In this document: positions 1 to 7,967 of the stretch, piece after piece
Position numbering within the stretch: position 1 is the stretch's first letter
Layout: every line of letters starts with the position of its first letter
NCBI GenBank assembly: GCA_949516455.1
Contig: CATILC010000015.1
Coordinates: forward strand, 1-12,716
Origin: Flavobacteriia bacterium
GTDB taxonomy: Bacteria > Bacteroidota > Bacteroidia > Flavobacteriales > Schleiferiaceae
Length of the DNA: 12,716 nt
Direction of reading: 5' to 3'
Program-made: the position numbers and the translations under genes
The notes under the pieces: generated by a model
The model's input: only the letters and a program-made list of their open reading frames with translations
Told to the model about the DNA's origin: nothing
The model's database searches: none

Positions 1-1646
1 TCCGCTGCCCGTCCGCCGAGGGCGGCACACATTTCATCGAGCATTTGATCTGTATTGGTCAGATGACGCTCCTCTGGAAGATACCAGGCAGCTCCCAAAG
101 ACTTGCCACGTGGAACGATGGTCACCTTGACAAGTGGCGCCGCGTGTTCCAGCAACCAGCTCACGGTGGCATGACCTGCCTCGTGGTTGGCGATGATCTC
201 TTTTTCATCCTGGGTGATGAATTTCCCCTTCTTCTCCAAACCGCCTACAATGCGGTCCACAGCATCGAGGAAATCCTGCTTGCCGATCCGTTTTTTGTCC
301 TTTCGCGCTGCGATCAGGGCCGATTCGTTGCATACGTTGGCAATGTCCGCACCGGAGAATCCAGGCGTCTGTTTGGCCAGAAAATCAACATCGATGTCGG
401 CATCGAGCTTCAGTGGTTTGAGATGCACTTCGAATATCTCGCGTCGTTCCCGCAATTCTGGCAGATCGATGTAGACCAGGCGATCGAAGCGTCCGGCACG
501 CATCAGGGCGCGATCGAGGATGTCCGCACGGTTGGTGGCGGCCAGTACGATGACATGATCCTGCGTATTGAAGCCGTCCATCTCCGTTAGCAGCTGATTG
601 AGGGTGTTTTCCCGTTCGTCGTTGCCTCCCGAAAATGCATTCTTTCCGCGCGCTCGTCCGATGGCATCGATCTCGTCGATGAAGATGATGGCCGGAGATT
701 TGTCTTTCGCCTGCTTGAAGAGATCTCGCACGCGCGACGCGCCCACACCGACGAACATTTCAACGAAGTCGGATCCAGAGAGGGAGAAGAAGGGCACCTT
801 GGCTTCTCCTGCGACGGCTTTGGCCAAGAGGGTCTTCCCCGTTCCTGGAGGACCGACCAACAATGCGCCCTTGGGGATCTTTCCTCCAAGGGAAGTGTAT
901 TTATCGGGATGTTTGAGGAACTCGACGATCTCTTCGACTTCTTCTTTCGCACCTTCAAGCCCTGCGACATCTTCAAAGGTGACCTTGACGTTGTTTTCTT
1001 GGTCAAAGAGCGTGGCTTTGGATTTTCCGATATTGAAGATCTGCGCACCTGGACCGCCCGTTCCACCGGGATTCATTCGGCGCATGATGAAAACCCACAG
1101 ACCGACCATCAGCAGGATAGGGAATATCCAAGCCAAAACTTCGCCCCAGTAATCCTTTCTCGTTTCGTATTCGATGTTGATCCGGTCTTCTTTCAACTCC
1201 GGATTGTCCTCATAGAGTTGGTTCAGATTGCGTTCAAAGGTTTCAGCAGGATAGTCGAAGACATAGTGCGGACCCGGATTGACGCCCTCACCAATAGAGC
1301 GTCCGCGGACTTCCTCGTAGCGGCTGTCGTTCTCCAGGGCATCCCGATCGATGAACACCTGTATGTTCTCCTCATTGACTATGCGCACGCCTTCCACATC
1401 ACCGTCCTTCACCATTTCCATGAACTCAGAAGGCCGTAAACTTTGGAAGTTCGCCGCCAGGTTGCCCATCATGTACAAGCCGATGAACAGAACGAACAGA
1501 ATGCTGTAGACCCAGTAGAAATTGAATTTCTTTTTTGGGGGCTGTCCGTCGCCTCTGTTCGGATCTTCCTTCGATGGCCTGTTGCCCTTGCTGAATTGCT
1601 CCTTGAGTCGGTCCAGCTGCTTTTTCTCCTCTTCCTTGTTGCTCAT
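1..1646 (-). CDS. ftsH: ATP-dependent zinc metalloprotease FtsH (C-terminus cut by window edge)
   Basis: Membrane-anchored AAA+ protease that unfolds and degrades damaged membrane proteins and some cytosolic regulators. I translated 548 residues from the ATG at 1646; the last 100 or more residues lie off the left edge. Two membrane helices are visible (about residues 44-63 and 167-187), with a periplasmic domain of about 100 residues between them. Then come Walker A GPPGTGKT (265-272), Walker B IIFIDEID (320-327), the second region of homology (ATNRADILDRALMRAGRFDR, 370-389) and the zinc-site HEAGH (488-492). The third zinc ligand would lie beyond the edge. HEAGH sits about 70 residues further in than in E. 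coli FtsH, because of a charged cytoplasmic N-terminus of about 40 residues and a larger periplasmic domain. It lies 10 bases downstream of rsfS and is probably cotranscribed with it. All visible catalytic residues are intact. Confidence 0.97.
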   Translation of the reverse strand, partial: MSNKEEEKKQLDRLKEQFSKGNRPSKEDPNRGDGQPPKKKFNFYWVYSILFVLFIGLYMMGNLAANFQSLRPSEFMEMVKDGDVEGVRIVNEENIQVFIDRDALENDSRYEEVRGRSIGEGVNPGPHYVFDYPAETFERNLNQLYEDNPELKEDRINIEYETRKDYWGEVLAWIFPILLMVGLWVFIMRRMNPGGTGGPGAQIFNIGKSKATLFDQENNVKVTFEDVAGLEGAKEEVEEIVEFLKHPDKYTSLGGKIPKGALLVGPPGTGKTLLAKAVAGEAKVPFFSLSGSDFVEMFVGVGASRVRDLFKQAKDKSPAIIFIDEIDAIGRARGKNAFSGGNDERENTLNQLLTEMDGFNTQDHVIVLAATNRADILDRALMRAGRFDRLVYIDLPELRERREIFEVHLKPLKLDADIDVDFLAKQTPGFSGADIANVCNESALIAARKDKKRIGKQDFLDAVDRIVGGLEKKGKFITQDEKEIIANHEAGHATVSWLLEHAAPLVKVTIVPRGKSLGAAWYLPEERHLTNTDQMLDEMCAALGGRAA

Positions 1647-1656
1647 GAATGGCTAG

Positions 1657-2007
1657 TTATGCGCTCTGGGCAGGTGCATCGCTCCAAAGACTTTCTATGT
1701 CGTAAAATTTGCGGGCCTCTTTTCTGAAAATGTGCACGGCCACCTGCACATAATCCATCAGTATCCACTCGGCATTCTCTTTTCCCTCTACATGCCAGGG
1801 TCGGTCATTTAGATCTTCCCGCACGCTTTTCTCAATGCTGTCGCTGATCGCTTTGACCTGAGTGCTGCTTTGCACATCAGTGATGACAAAGAAGTCACAA
1901 ACGGAGTTTTCGATCTTTCGAAGGTCCAGGATGGTGATGTTTTCTCCTTTGACCTCCTCAATGCCTGAGATGATCGTTTTGACGAGGTCTTCAGATGGAT
2001 GGGTCAC
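1657..2007 (-). CDS. rsfS: Ribosomal silencing factor RsfS (Iojap family)
   Basis: Small protein of 116 residues that in characterised bacteria binds ribosomal protein uL14 and blocks subunit joining, lowering translation during starvation. The family core is clear: NSVCDFFVITDVQSSTQV (34-51), then WHVEGKENAEWILMDYVQVAVHIF with the conserved W..D...VHIF pattern (71-94), then R.FYDIESLW (99-108). Length is normal for the family. The start is GTG at 2007: in the same frame upstream there is no ATG before a TGA stop, and the next internal ATG is deep inside the domain. It is the first gene of an rsfS-ftsH pair and is divergent from birA. Confidence 0.93.
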   Translation of the reverse strand: MTHPSEDLVKTIISGIEEVKGENITILDLRKIENSVCDFFVITDVQSSTQVKAISDSIEKSVREDLNDRPWHVEGKENAEWILMDYVQVAVHIFRKEARKFYDIESLWSDAPAQSA

Positions 2008-2019
2008 GTCAGAATAATG

Positions 2020-2027
2020 TTCTTTTG
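2020..2027 (+). promoter_or_regulatory. Possible -10 element for birA
   Basis: TTCTTTTG matches the Bacteroidota -10 (also called -7) consensus TAnnTTTG at all fixed positions but one. Transcription from it would start near 2033, about 14 bases before the GTG at 2047 preferred for birA. I see no convincing TTG at the -33 position, so this is a weak call. It lies immediately next to a similar element on the other strand. Confidence 0.3.
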
Positions 2028-2035
2028 TAAAATTA
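2028..2035 (-). promoter_or_regulatory. Possible -10 element for rsfS-ftsH
   Basis: Read on the minus strand this is TAATTTTA, one mismatch from TAnnTTTG. A transcript would begin near 2021, leaving a leader of about 14 bases before the rsfS GTG at 2007. The -33 region is not recognisable. The position between two divergent starts is the main support. Confidence 0.3.
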
Positions 2036-2046
2036 GTTCATTCGTC

Positions 2047-2826
2047 GTGCCCTTTGATACTTTCCGCACGCGTCCGATCAAGGGCTGCAGATATCTCTCC
2101 GAACTCCGCGTTTTCGAAGTTGTGGATTCCACCAATGATGTACTCAGAAGATGGACGAGAGAAAAATCGTTGAAATCAGGCATTGTCGTGCAAGCCCATC
2201 ACCAAACATCAGGCCGCGGACAATTTGGGACAAGCTGGCAGGATAAAGAGGGAAAGAACCTTTTGCTGAGTATCTTTTTCAGGCCAGAACAGGCGTTCGA
2301 AAAGGTTCCATGGACCTTAAATATGTCAATCTGTCTGGCGTTGCGGAAATTCTGTACCGAAACGCTGGACAAAGAGGTTCAGGTGAAATGGCCGAACGAT
2401 CTCGTGGTCAATGACCGAAAAATAGCTGGATTCCTGATCGAGAACCACTTCAGCCATAAATGGGAAAGCAGTGTGATCGGTGTGGGGCTGAATGTCAATC
2501 AAAAGGAGCTTCCCGTTGAATTCCGTGCGACATCACTTGCCGAAATACTTGGACATCCTTTGGAGTTGGACCGCCTTCGAGATGATTCTCTCTTCGAGAT
2601 GGACACGCATCTTCAGCGTTTTTTTCAAGAGCGCGCATCGGATCTTCAAACCGAATACACGAGACATTTGTACCGAAGAGATCAATGGGCGAGTTATCAA
2701 TACATGGGGCGTACTTTTCGCGGAATGATCCTTGGAGTCACAGAGGATGGCACACTGCTCGTCAGAGATGAGCAAGGAAGGGTCATTCAGCCAAAAACAA
2801 AAGAAATACAATACATATGGCATTGA
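2047..2826 (+). CDS. birA: Biotin--[acetyl-CoA-carboxylase] ligase, single-domain BirA
   Basis: Activates biotin with ATP and transfers it to the lysine of the biotin carboxyl carrier protein. With the chosen start it has 259 residues. Motifs: DSTND (27-31); the biotinyl-AMP loop SGRGQFGTSW (55-64); GKNLLLS (69-75); KWPND (114-118); KIAGFLIEN with the active-site lysine K125 (125-133); and GVGLNVN (145-151). A short C-terminal cap follows (GRTFRGMILGVTEDGTLLV). There is no N-terminal helix-turn-helix, so it should be an enzyme only and not the repressor seen in E. coli. The start is uncertain: ATG at 1999 overlaps the rsfS start on the other strand, ATG at 2017 precedes the likely -10, and GTG at 2047 leaves room for promoters. 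It overlaps the next gene by 10 bases. Confidence 0.92.
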   Translation: MPFDTFRTRPIKGCRYLSELRVFEVVDSTNDVLRRWTREKSLKSGIVVQAHHQTSGRGQFGTSWQDKEGKNLLLSIFFRPEQAFEKVPWTLNMSICLALRKFCTETLDKEVQVKWPNDLVVNDRKIAGFLIENHFSHKWESSVIGVGLNVNQKELPVEFRATSLAEILGHPLELDRLRDDSLFEMDTHLQRFFQERASDLQTEYTRHLYRRDQWASYQYMGRTFRGMILGVTEDGTLLVRDEQGRVIQPKTKEIQYIWH

Positions 2827-3437
2827 AAAGAGGGGTAATTGTGGGCCTGTTCATTCTTGGCCTTTCCCGGCCGATGCTGGCGCAGTCGGAAGATCTGACC
2901 AGCCGATTGACATCGTTTGAGGCAGAGATCTCTGAGCAGTTCAAAAAGATCGAATACAATGTGGTCGAACCGGAGTGGGGCGCGCTCAACAACTCAGAGC
3001 CCGATCACCATACCTACTTTCAATGGAAGTCGCGCAAAAAGAGACGGGACAATTTGGAACGAAAGAACTACCACAAGATCGATTTTGCGGTATACGAATG
3101 GAACGATCCAGAAGACGGGACCTGGGCTTTGAAATCCTGGATGGATGAATTCATGGAAGGCAGAAAGCTGCGGCCCGGCCGCGAGGTTCGGGCCTATGAA
3201 TATGCTCGGCCATCCGTTGTGATCATAGACACCAATTATGTGGTGATCGCCCAAATGCGATGCGCTGATTACTTTGAAGAGGAATTCGACGATTGGGTAA
3301 AGCTGCTTGAAAAGCACTTTGGACATTCCAAGGCCATGACCCTTGAGCTCTATTGCGGTGGGCCGCTCAAGTGGACGAAGAATGCACCGGATCCCAATAA
3401 GAAGAAAAAGAGAAAGCGCAGAAGGAGAAGGCGGTGA
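2817..3437 (+). CDS. Secreted protein of unknown function with a basic C-terminal tail
   Basis: I do not recognise a family. The 206-residue product starts with a plausible signal peptide (basic MALKR, then a hydrophobic run, then PMLAQS with cleavage likely after A22), so it should reach the periplasm or beyond. The middle is rich in charged and aromatic residues, with a predicted beta-type stretch SVVIIDTNYVVIAQMRCADY and a cysteine later in ELYCGG. The last 12 residues are all lysine or arginine (3399-3434), with no C-terminal sorting domain or hydrophobic anchor. It begins at an ATG inside the end of birA (10-base overlap), so it is probably translated from the same transcript. It ends 7 bases before the convergent TolC-like gene, with no visible terminator between. 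Confidence 0.8.
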   Translation: MALKRGVIVGLFILGLSRPMLAQSEDLTSRLTSFEAEISEQFKKIEYNVVEPEWGALNNSEPDHHTYFQWKSRKKRRDNLERKNYHKIDFAVYEWNDPEDGTWALKSWMDEFMEGRKLRPGREVRAYEYARPSVVIIDTNYVVIAQMRCADYFEEEFDDWVKLLEKHFGHSKAMTLELYCGGPLKWTKNAPDPNKKKKRKRRRRRR

Positions 3438-3444
3438 TGGCTGC

Positions 3445-4845
3445 TTAATTGGTCAGCTGTCCACTCATCCGATATAGTTCGATCCGCTGCAGCTCATAGG
3501 CTTTCAAGTTGTCGACCCAGTCAAAACCGATCTTGATCAGATCGTCTTGTCGTTTATTCACGCGGAACAAGCTGCTTTCGCCCAGTGCTGATTTTCGCAT
3601 TTCCACCTCCAACAATCGCTGGAACTGACCCGCAGCGCGTTGGGCCATCTGGCTATTTCTCCAATAGGTTTGAAGGGCCTCGTAGGAACCTCTCAATTTA
3701 TTGCTCAGATCATTCTGCTTCTGGGCCATTTTGAAGGTCTGCTCGGTCCTTTTGATCTTATTCAATGCCAAATACGCACGTTCTTTTCTGAGGAATAAGG
3801 GCAGGGAAAACCCCATTCCGAGTCGGTAATTGCTGCCGACTTCAAAATTTTCAGAGTCCAGCGCCTGATCTTGCGGCGTTATCCAGCGATACTGCAAACG
3901 CGCTTCGGGAAGCAGATTGTTCAATGCCAGTTTTCTTTGGATCATCAGGCCGGCATTTTTGGCCTGCATGGCGAGCAGCGTCGGACTCGTTGTGGGGAGC
4001 AGCTGGATCATGCGGTCCAGGCTGTCCCGAAGCAATAGCGGCAGAGATCTTTTTCGGATGTCCACCGGGAAGGCGTCTTCAGAAAGTTGGACGGGCAGCT
4101 GGTCGGGTCCCCACAGGAAGGAGCTCAGCCTGTAGCGGGTCTTTGCCAGTTCCATTCGCGCTTTTTCAAGGCCCATCTGCCGCTTGAGCAATGCCGATAG
4201 GGCCTCAACTGTATCCAGTTCTGAAGCATATCCGCTGGTGTAACTCTCTCGAACGAGTTGGAAGGTCACTTGAGCGAAGCCCACCCCCTTTTTGGAGAAT
4301 CTGAATTTGGCATGAGCTGCAGCCCAACTCCAGTAGGCGCTCAGCGCAGATGCATTCAGCTCGTTGAGCATTTCCCGCCGATCTGCCTCATTGGCCATTT
4401 GAAACACCTTGCTTTGCTCAAGTGCCGCTCGTCGCTCGTCGAAAAGAAGGCCCCGCAGCAGTTGGGCTTCCGCGCCCAGTTCGAGTACTCCGCCGTTTGG
4501 CAGGGTATTCTGTGGATCCAGATAGTACCCGGAATTCTCTTTGAGCGCAGCCTGCAGGTCGATGCCTGGCCAAGTCGCGACCTTTAGTCCGTATTTCTGC
4601 AAATCGTAATACTCCTTCCCGTCAAATTCCTTCTTGTCCAAGCCGAATTCGAGCTTGGGATCGAATTGTCCCTTGTTGCGCAGGCGATTCATTCGGGTTT
4701 CACGCTCCTGAAGTGCAGCGACCTGATGGATCGGATGCTGCTGAAGCCACTGGCCGAGTTGTTCGGGGCTGAAAAGCACACTGTCCACTTGAGCCCCAAG
4801 GCCCAAAAAGCACAGAGACCAGCTTATGAGGAGCGTGCATCTCAC
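3445..4845 (-). CDS. TolC-family outer-membrane channel protein
   Basis: Outer-membrane factor that would form the exit duct of a tripartite exporter. The 466 residues are a normal length. A short signal peptide (MRCTLLISWSLCFLGLGAQ, cleavage likely after A18) is followed by two long helical repeat regions. The second contains the family-like GMGFSLPLFLRKERAYLA (343-360), then long heptad-rich helices and a C-terminal pattern resembling L..EMRKSALGESSLF.V. The start is GTG at 4845, and its GTGA overlaps the TGA stop of the HlyD-like gene, a sign of translational coupling. It is the last gene of the ABC-HlyD-TolC trio, so its partner is probably the adjacent adaptor. The cargo is unknown. It could equally be labelled an efflux outer-membrane protein. 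Confidence 0.88.
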   Translation of the reverse strand: MRCTLLISWSLCFLGLGAQVDSVLFSPEQLGQWLQQHPIHQVAALQERETRMNRLRNKGQFDPKLEFGLDKKEFDGKEYYDLQKYGLKVATWPGIDLQAALKENSGYYLDPQNTLPNGGVLELGAEAQLLRGLLFDERRAALEQSKVFQMANEADRREMLNELNASALSAYWSWAAAHAKFRFSKKGVGFAQVTFQLVRESYTSGYASELDTVEALSALLKRQMGLEKARMELAKTRYRLSSFLWGPDQLPVQLSEDAFPVDIRKRSLPLLLRDSLDRMIQLLPTTSPTLLAMQAKNAGLMIQRKLALNNLLPEARLQYRWITPQDQALDSENFEVGSNYRLGMGFSLPLFLRKERAYLALNKIKRTEQTFKMAQKQNDLSNKLRGSYEALQTYWRNSQMAQRAAGQFQRLLEVEMRKSALGESSLFRVNKRQDDLIKIGFDWVDNLKAYELQRIELYRMSGQLTN

Positions 4846-6176
4846 TTCTTTTTGCCTTTCGACGAGTATCCGGTCTTTTCTTTCGAGTCTTCTTTTCCGG
4901 GCGTGTAGAACTGCGGAGGAAATCCATTGAGTTGCCGCCAGATCTCATAGCCCAAAGGCACATCGTTCAACAGCAACATGCCCCGGGCACCCGCACCAAA
5001 CCGCAGCGCACTAGGCCACTCTACATCTTCCTCGTCCTTGCGCAGCAGGACGCGGTACTTGCCGTTGTCGTCGAGCACATTGTCGATCGCGAAAACCTCA
5101 GCTCCAAAGGTCCCGAACGAGGTGCTGGGCCAGCCGCTGAAAACAATGGAGGGCCAGCCATCGAATTCGATACGGGCCCTTTGTCCGATCTGCACCAGCG
5201 GCAGGTCTACAGGCCGTACGAAGATCTCCACGGCCAATTCGTAATTCAGCGGCATGAATTCCACCACGGATTCCCCTTCCTTGATGTTTTCACCCACACC
5301 TGTCCTTTTGATGCGCGTCACCAGTCCGTCCTGAGGCGCGCGCAGGGTGTAGTATGAACGGCGCACTTTCAAATTGGACAATTTCACTTGAAGTTTTGCC
5401 ACTTCGGCCTGTGCACTCAATGCACTGCTTCGGGCACTGAACAGTCCGCTTTCTGCCTTGGCGATCTTTTCAGAGTATTCTGCGCGGACTGCATCGACAT
5501 CGGATAGGCTGTTCCGGTATTTGTTGCGGCTGTCTACCGCTTTGGCAAAAGCTTCCTGGTATATCTGTCGCCTTTTCTCCCAGTCGAAGCGGGAAATGGC
5601 TCCCATTGCAAGCAGTGTATCGGCCCGTTGAAACTGTATCTCGCTCAGGCTTCTTTTCACCTCGGCAGCAGCGTACGAATTGCTGTCCGCCTGGATCTTT
5701 TGGATGGTCTGCCGGAGCTTGACTTCGAGGTTTGTCTTTAGAAAGCTTCTCTGATCCTCGAGCGCATGCACTTTTTCACGGTAGGCTATGATGGAGCTGT
5801 CCTTCGCCTGTAATTCCTGCTCCATCCGCAAGATGATATCGGGATCGAAGTACTCGTTCTTGATCTCGCTCAATAGCATCAGCGTATCCCCTTGGCGCAC
5901 GGTGTCCCCCTCCGTAATGAGCCAGCGGTCGATCCGGCCGGGTATTGGACTCTGCACGGACTGGGGCCTCTGGGAGGGATAGAGCGCCGTGACCTTTCCC
6001 ATTCCATTGACGATCTGCATCCAGGGAACGAAGAGCAAAATGAAGACGATGGCCACACTGGTGTATATCCAATAGGTGAAGGCCTTGATCTGTGGTGTGG
6101 TGTCCGAGGCGTTCAGTGAAGGGTAATCTTCTTCCCGGATCTTGTCGCCAATCTTGTTGTTGGAGATGTTCAGCAT
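4842..6176 (-). CDS. HlyD-family periplasmic adaptor (membrane fusion) protein
   Basis: Adaptor linking an inner-membrane ABC exporter to an outer-membrane TolC channel. I use the ATG at 6176 (444 residues), 4 bases after the ABC gene stop; an upstream in-frame ATG at 6230 would lie inside the ABC gene. A short cytoplasmic N-terminus precedes one membrane helix (about 33-56, YWIYTSVAIVFILLFVPWM). The first lipoyl half follows (QSPIPGRIDRWLITEGDTV, from about 75), then a long coiled-coil hairpin (about 112-272), the second lipoyl half (YTLRAPQDGLVTRIKRTGVG, from about 277) and a beta-barrel region. The C-terminus ends in a lysine-rich, polar tail. Its stop overlaps the TolC-like start by four bases. 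Topology and neighbours agree with a type I-like secretion system. Confidence 0.9.
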   Translation of the reverse strand: MLNISNNKIGDKIREEDYPSLNASDTTPQIKAFTYWIYTSVAIVFILLFVPWMQIVNGMGKVTALYPSQRPQSVQSPIPGRIDRWLITEGDTVRQGDTLMLLSEIKNEYFDPDIILRMEQELQAKDSSIIAYREKVHALEDQRSFLKTNLEVKLRQTIQKIQADSNSYAAAEVKRSLSEIQFQRADTLLAMGAISRFDWEKRRQIYQEAFAKAVDSRNKYRNSLSDVDAVRAEYSEKIAKAESGLFSARSSALSAQAEVAKLQVKLSNLKVRRSYYTLRAPQDGLVTRIKRTGVGENIKEGESVVEFMPLNYELAVEIFVRPVDLPLVQIGQRARIEFDGWPSIVFSGWPSTSFGTFGAEVFAIDNVLDDNGKYRVLLRKDEEDVEWPSALRFGAGARGMLLLNDVPLGYEIWRQLNGFPPQFYTPGKEDSKEKTGYSSKGKKK

Positions 6177-6180
6177 GCCG

Positions 6181-7911
6181 TCAGATTCCGAAGGCCGCAG
6201 CCACTTTTGGTTCACGGACGATGTCCTCAAAACTTCCGATCAGTTCCACCTTCCCCTCTTCCATGAAGACCGTACGTTCACACTGAGCGGCCACCATGGG
6301 ATCGTTCGAGGCAACCACCAAGGTCCAATCCCTGTCCTGAGAGGTCATATGGGTGATGATCTCTCCAAAGTCGGCCAATTCCGAGAGGTCGTAAAGGTCA
6401 TCGAGCAGCAGTAGACTTGGCCTGTGGACGATGCTTCGCGCCAGGAAGATCCGGGTGATGACCCTGGGGTGCAGATTGCGGTTGGCGGGATCCATAATGG
6501 TGAAAAGCCCGTTGGGCAATGTATTGACCACCTCCGACAAGCCGCTGACCTTCAGAGCAGTTTGAAGGTCATCCTGACTTATGCCTTCCCGGCCCAATGT
6601 AATATTGTCCACTAACGAGGCCGAAAACAGACTCTCCTGATTGAAGTTGTCCCCGATCCTGAACCGCAAGCTTTCCAGGTCGAGACTGGAGGCGGGCAAT
6701 CCTTCATAGGCAAGCATACCAGAGAATTCGGTGTAAATACTTCCGAGTACATGCATCAAGGCCGTCTTGCCAGAACCGTTGTTTCCAGAAATGCAAACTT
6801 TTTCTCCAGCCGCGATCTCGAGATCCACTCCGCTGAGGACGGTGCGTTTCTGAGGTGCGAAATGCAATCGAAGATCAGCCATCTTCAATTGCATATTGGA
6901 CCCTTCAGGCAATTTCATGGTCTGCTCTCCTCTTCCCTGTTCGAGTTCGATATCCATCACCTGGCCGAGCTTTTCAAGTCCAGTGAGCAGATCGTAGATG
7001 GTTTGCAGGGACAGAATGATCTTTTCAACGGCGTTGATAATGGTGATAATGATGATCTCGCCGGCCACGAATTGCCCAATATTGATCTCTCTCCGCATCA
7101 CGAGAAGGCCACCCAGGATCAATAGACCACCGGTAATGAGGGTTTTGAAGGTCACGCTTTGGATGAACTGCCAGAGGATCACTTTGAAATGCGCCTTTCG
7201 GGCGTTCAGATAGCCCATGGACAAGCGATCGGTCTCTTTCATCACAAAGTCCGTGCGTCCAGCCATTTTGAATGTCGTCAGAGAATGCGCGATCTCCTCG
7301 AGCCAATAGACCGATTTGTATTTCTGGCTGGATTCGTTGATGCTCGTCCGCAGCCCGTGCGGAGCCGTGAAATAGAACATGATGAGCAGTATGCCCACCA
7401 TGATCAGGCCGAAGAAAATGAAGAAGGGGTGGTAGATGCTCAAAAGGATCAAGCCAAACATGATGTTCAAAACGCTGGTCGAGAAGTCCAAAAGCACCTT
7501 GGGCAAAGATTTCTGTACCGTCAGGATATCGAAAAAGCGGTTGATCAGCTCAGCCACATCGTATTTCCAGATGGTCTCTTGTTTGAAGCGCGGCAGCCGG
7601 TAGGCAAACTCGAAGGAGGCTCGGGTGAACATGCGCTGCTGCATCTTCTCCAGAATACTGAGCTGAAGGATCTGAAGCACTCCGGTAAATGCAATGCCGA
7701 TCAGGACGATGGTCACCAGAACCAGCCATGAACTCGATACGCTGCCCGTTAGAATGAAGCCGATGATGGCCTGAATGCCCAGGGGCAGGGAGAGGTTTAC
7801 GACGCCATTGAAAATGGCAAAGACGTAGATGTAAATGACGTCCTTTCGGTCCTGTTGAAGGAGTCGAAAAAAACGCTGAACGGGTGTGATCTTTTTAAAC
7901 TCCTCTGCCAT
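6181..7911 (-). CDS. ABC transporter, fused permease and degenerate ATPase domain (exporter type)
   Basis: Inner-membrane half-transporter of 576 residues. The permease (about 20-310) has about six helices in the exporter arrangement. No C39 peptidase or peptidase-like domain precedes it, since the first helix starts near residue 25. The ATPase domain follows. Walker A is intact (GNNGSGKT, 376-383) and a Q-loop glutamine is present (Q425). The signature LSGGQ is replaced by LHPRV (480-484). In Walker B (LLLLDD, 500-505) the catalytic glutamate position holds D505, the D-loop reads LSE, and the switch histidine is N536 (VVASNDP). ATP could therefore bind, but normal hydrolysis is doubtful. I recall related Bacteroidota proteins beside HlyD/TolC genes with similarly eroded signatures, so this is likely a family trait rather than a dying gene; the reading frame is intact. 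It is 4 bases from the HlyD-like gene. Cargo unknown. Confidence 0.9.
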   Translation of the reverse strand: MAEEFKKITPVQRFFRLLQQDRKDVIYIYVFAIFNGVVNLSLPLGIQAIIGFILTGSVSSSWLVLVTIVLIGIAFTGVLQILQLSILEKMQQRMFTRASFEFAYRLPRFKQETIWKYDVAELINRFFDILTVQKSLPKVLLDFSTSVLNIMFGLILLSIYHPFFIFFGLIMVGILLIMFYFTAPHGLRTSINESSQKYKSVYWLEEIAHSLTTFKMAGRTDFVMKETDRLSMGYLNARKAHFKVILWQFIQSVTFKTLITGGLLILGGLLVMRREINIGQFVAGEIIIITIINAVEKIILSLQTIYDLLTGLEKLGQVMDIELEQGRGEQTMKLPEGSNMQLKMADLRLHFAPQKRTVLSGVDLEIAAGEKVCISGNNGSGKTALMHVLGSIYTEFSGMLAYEGLPASSLDLESLRFRIGDNFNQESLFSASLVDNITLGREGISQDDLQTALKVSGLSEVVNTLPNGLFTIMDPANRNLHPRVITRIFLARSIVHRPSLLLLDDLYDLSELADFGEIITHMTSQDRDWTLVVASNDPMVAAQCERTVFMEEGKVELIGSFEDIVREPKVAAAFGI

Positions 7912-7930
7912 GCATGATTGAAAGGGAGAT

Positions 7931-7938
7931 CAAATATC
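7931..7938 (-). promoter_or_regulatory. Possible internal -10 element before the ABC gene
   Basis: On the minus strand this reads GATATTTG, one mismatch from TAnnTTTG. It lies in the 56-base gap before the ABC gene, the only real gap in the six-gene run. A transcript would start near 7924, just ahead of the ATG at 7911. No -33 partner at the usual spacing is seen, so this is a weak call. Confidence 0.2.
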
Positions 7939-7967
7939 CAAAAGAACATCCAAGAAGGACCAGACCA

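Noticed and set aside
45..1727. Several long plus-strand open frames opposite ftsH (45-590, 598-1152, 909-1439, 1443-1727)
   Set aside because: They are the reverse strand of a highly conserved FtsH frame with intact motifs; their products look low in complexity and match no family I know.
3435..3450. Search for a bidirectional terminator between the convergent genes
   Set aside because: Only 7 bases separate the stops and no hairpin is visible; the two transcripts probably overlap at their 3' ends.
7159..7731. 190-codon plus-strand open frame opposite the ABC permease
   Set aside because: Antisense to a clear transporter gene, rich in His, Gln and Asp as expected from reading hydrophobic codons backwards.
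6181..7911. ABC gene considered as a decaying pseudogene
   Set aside because: The frame is intact over 576 codons, the permease and Walker A are well kept, and the flanking HlyD and TolC genes are intact and coupled.
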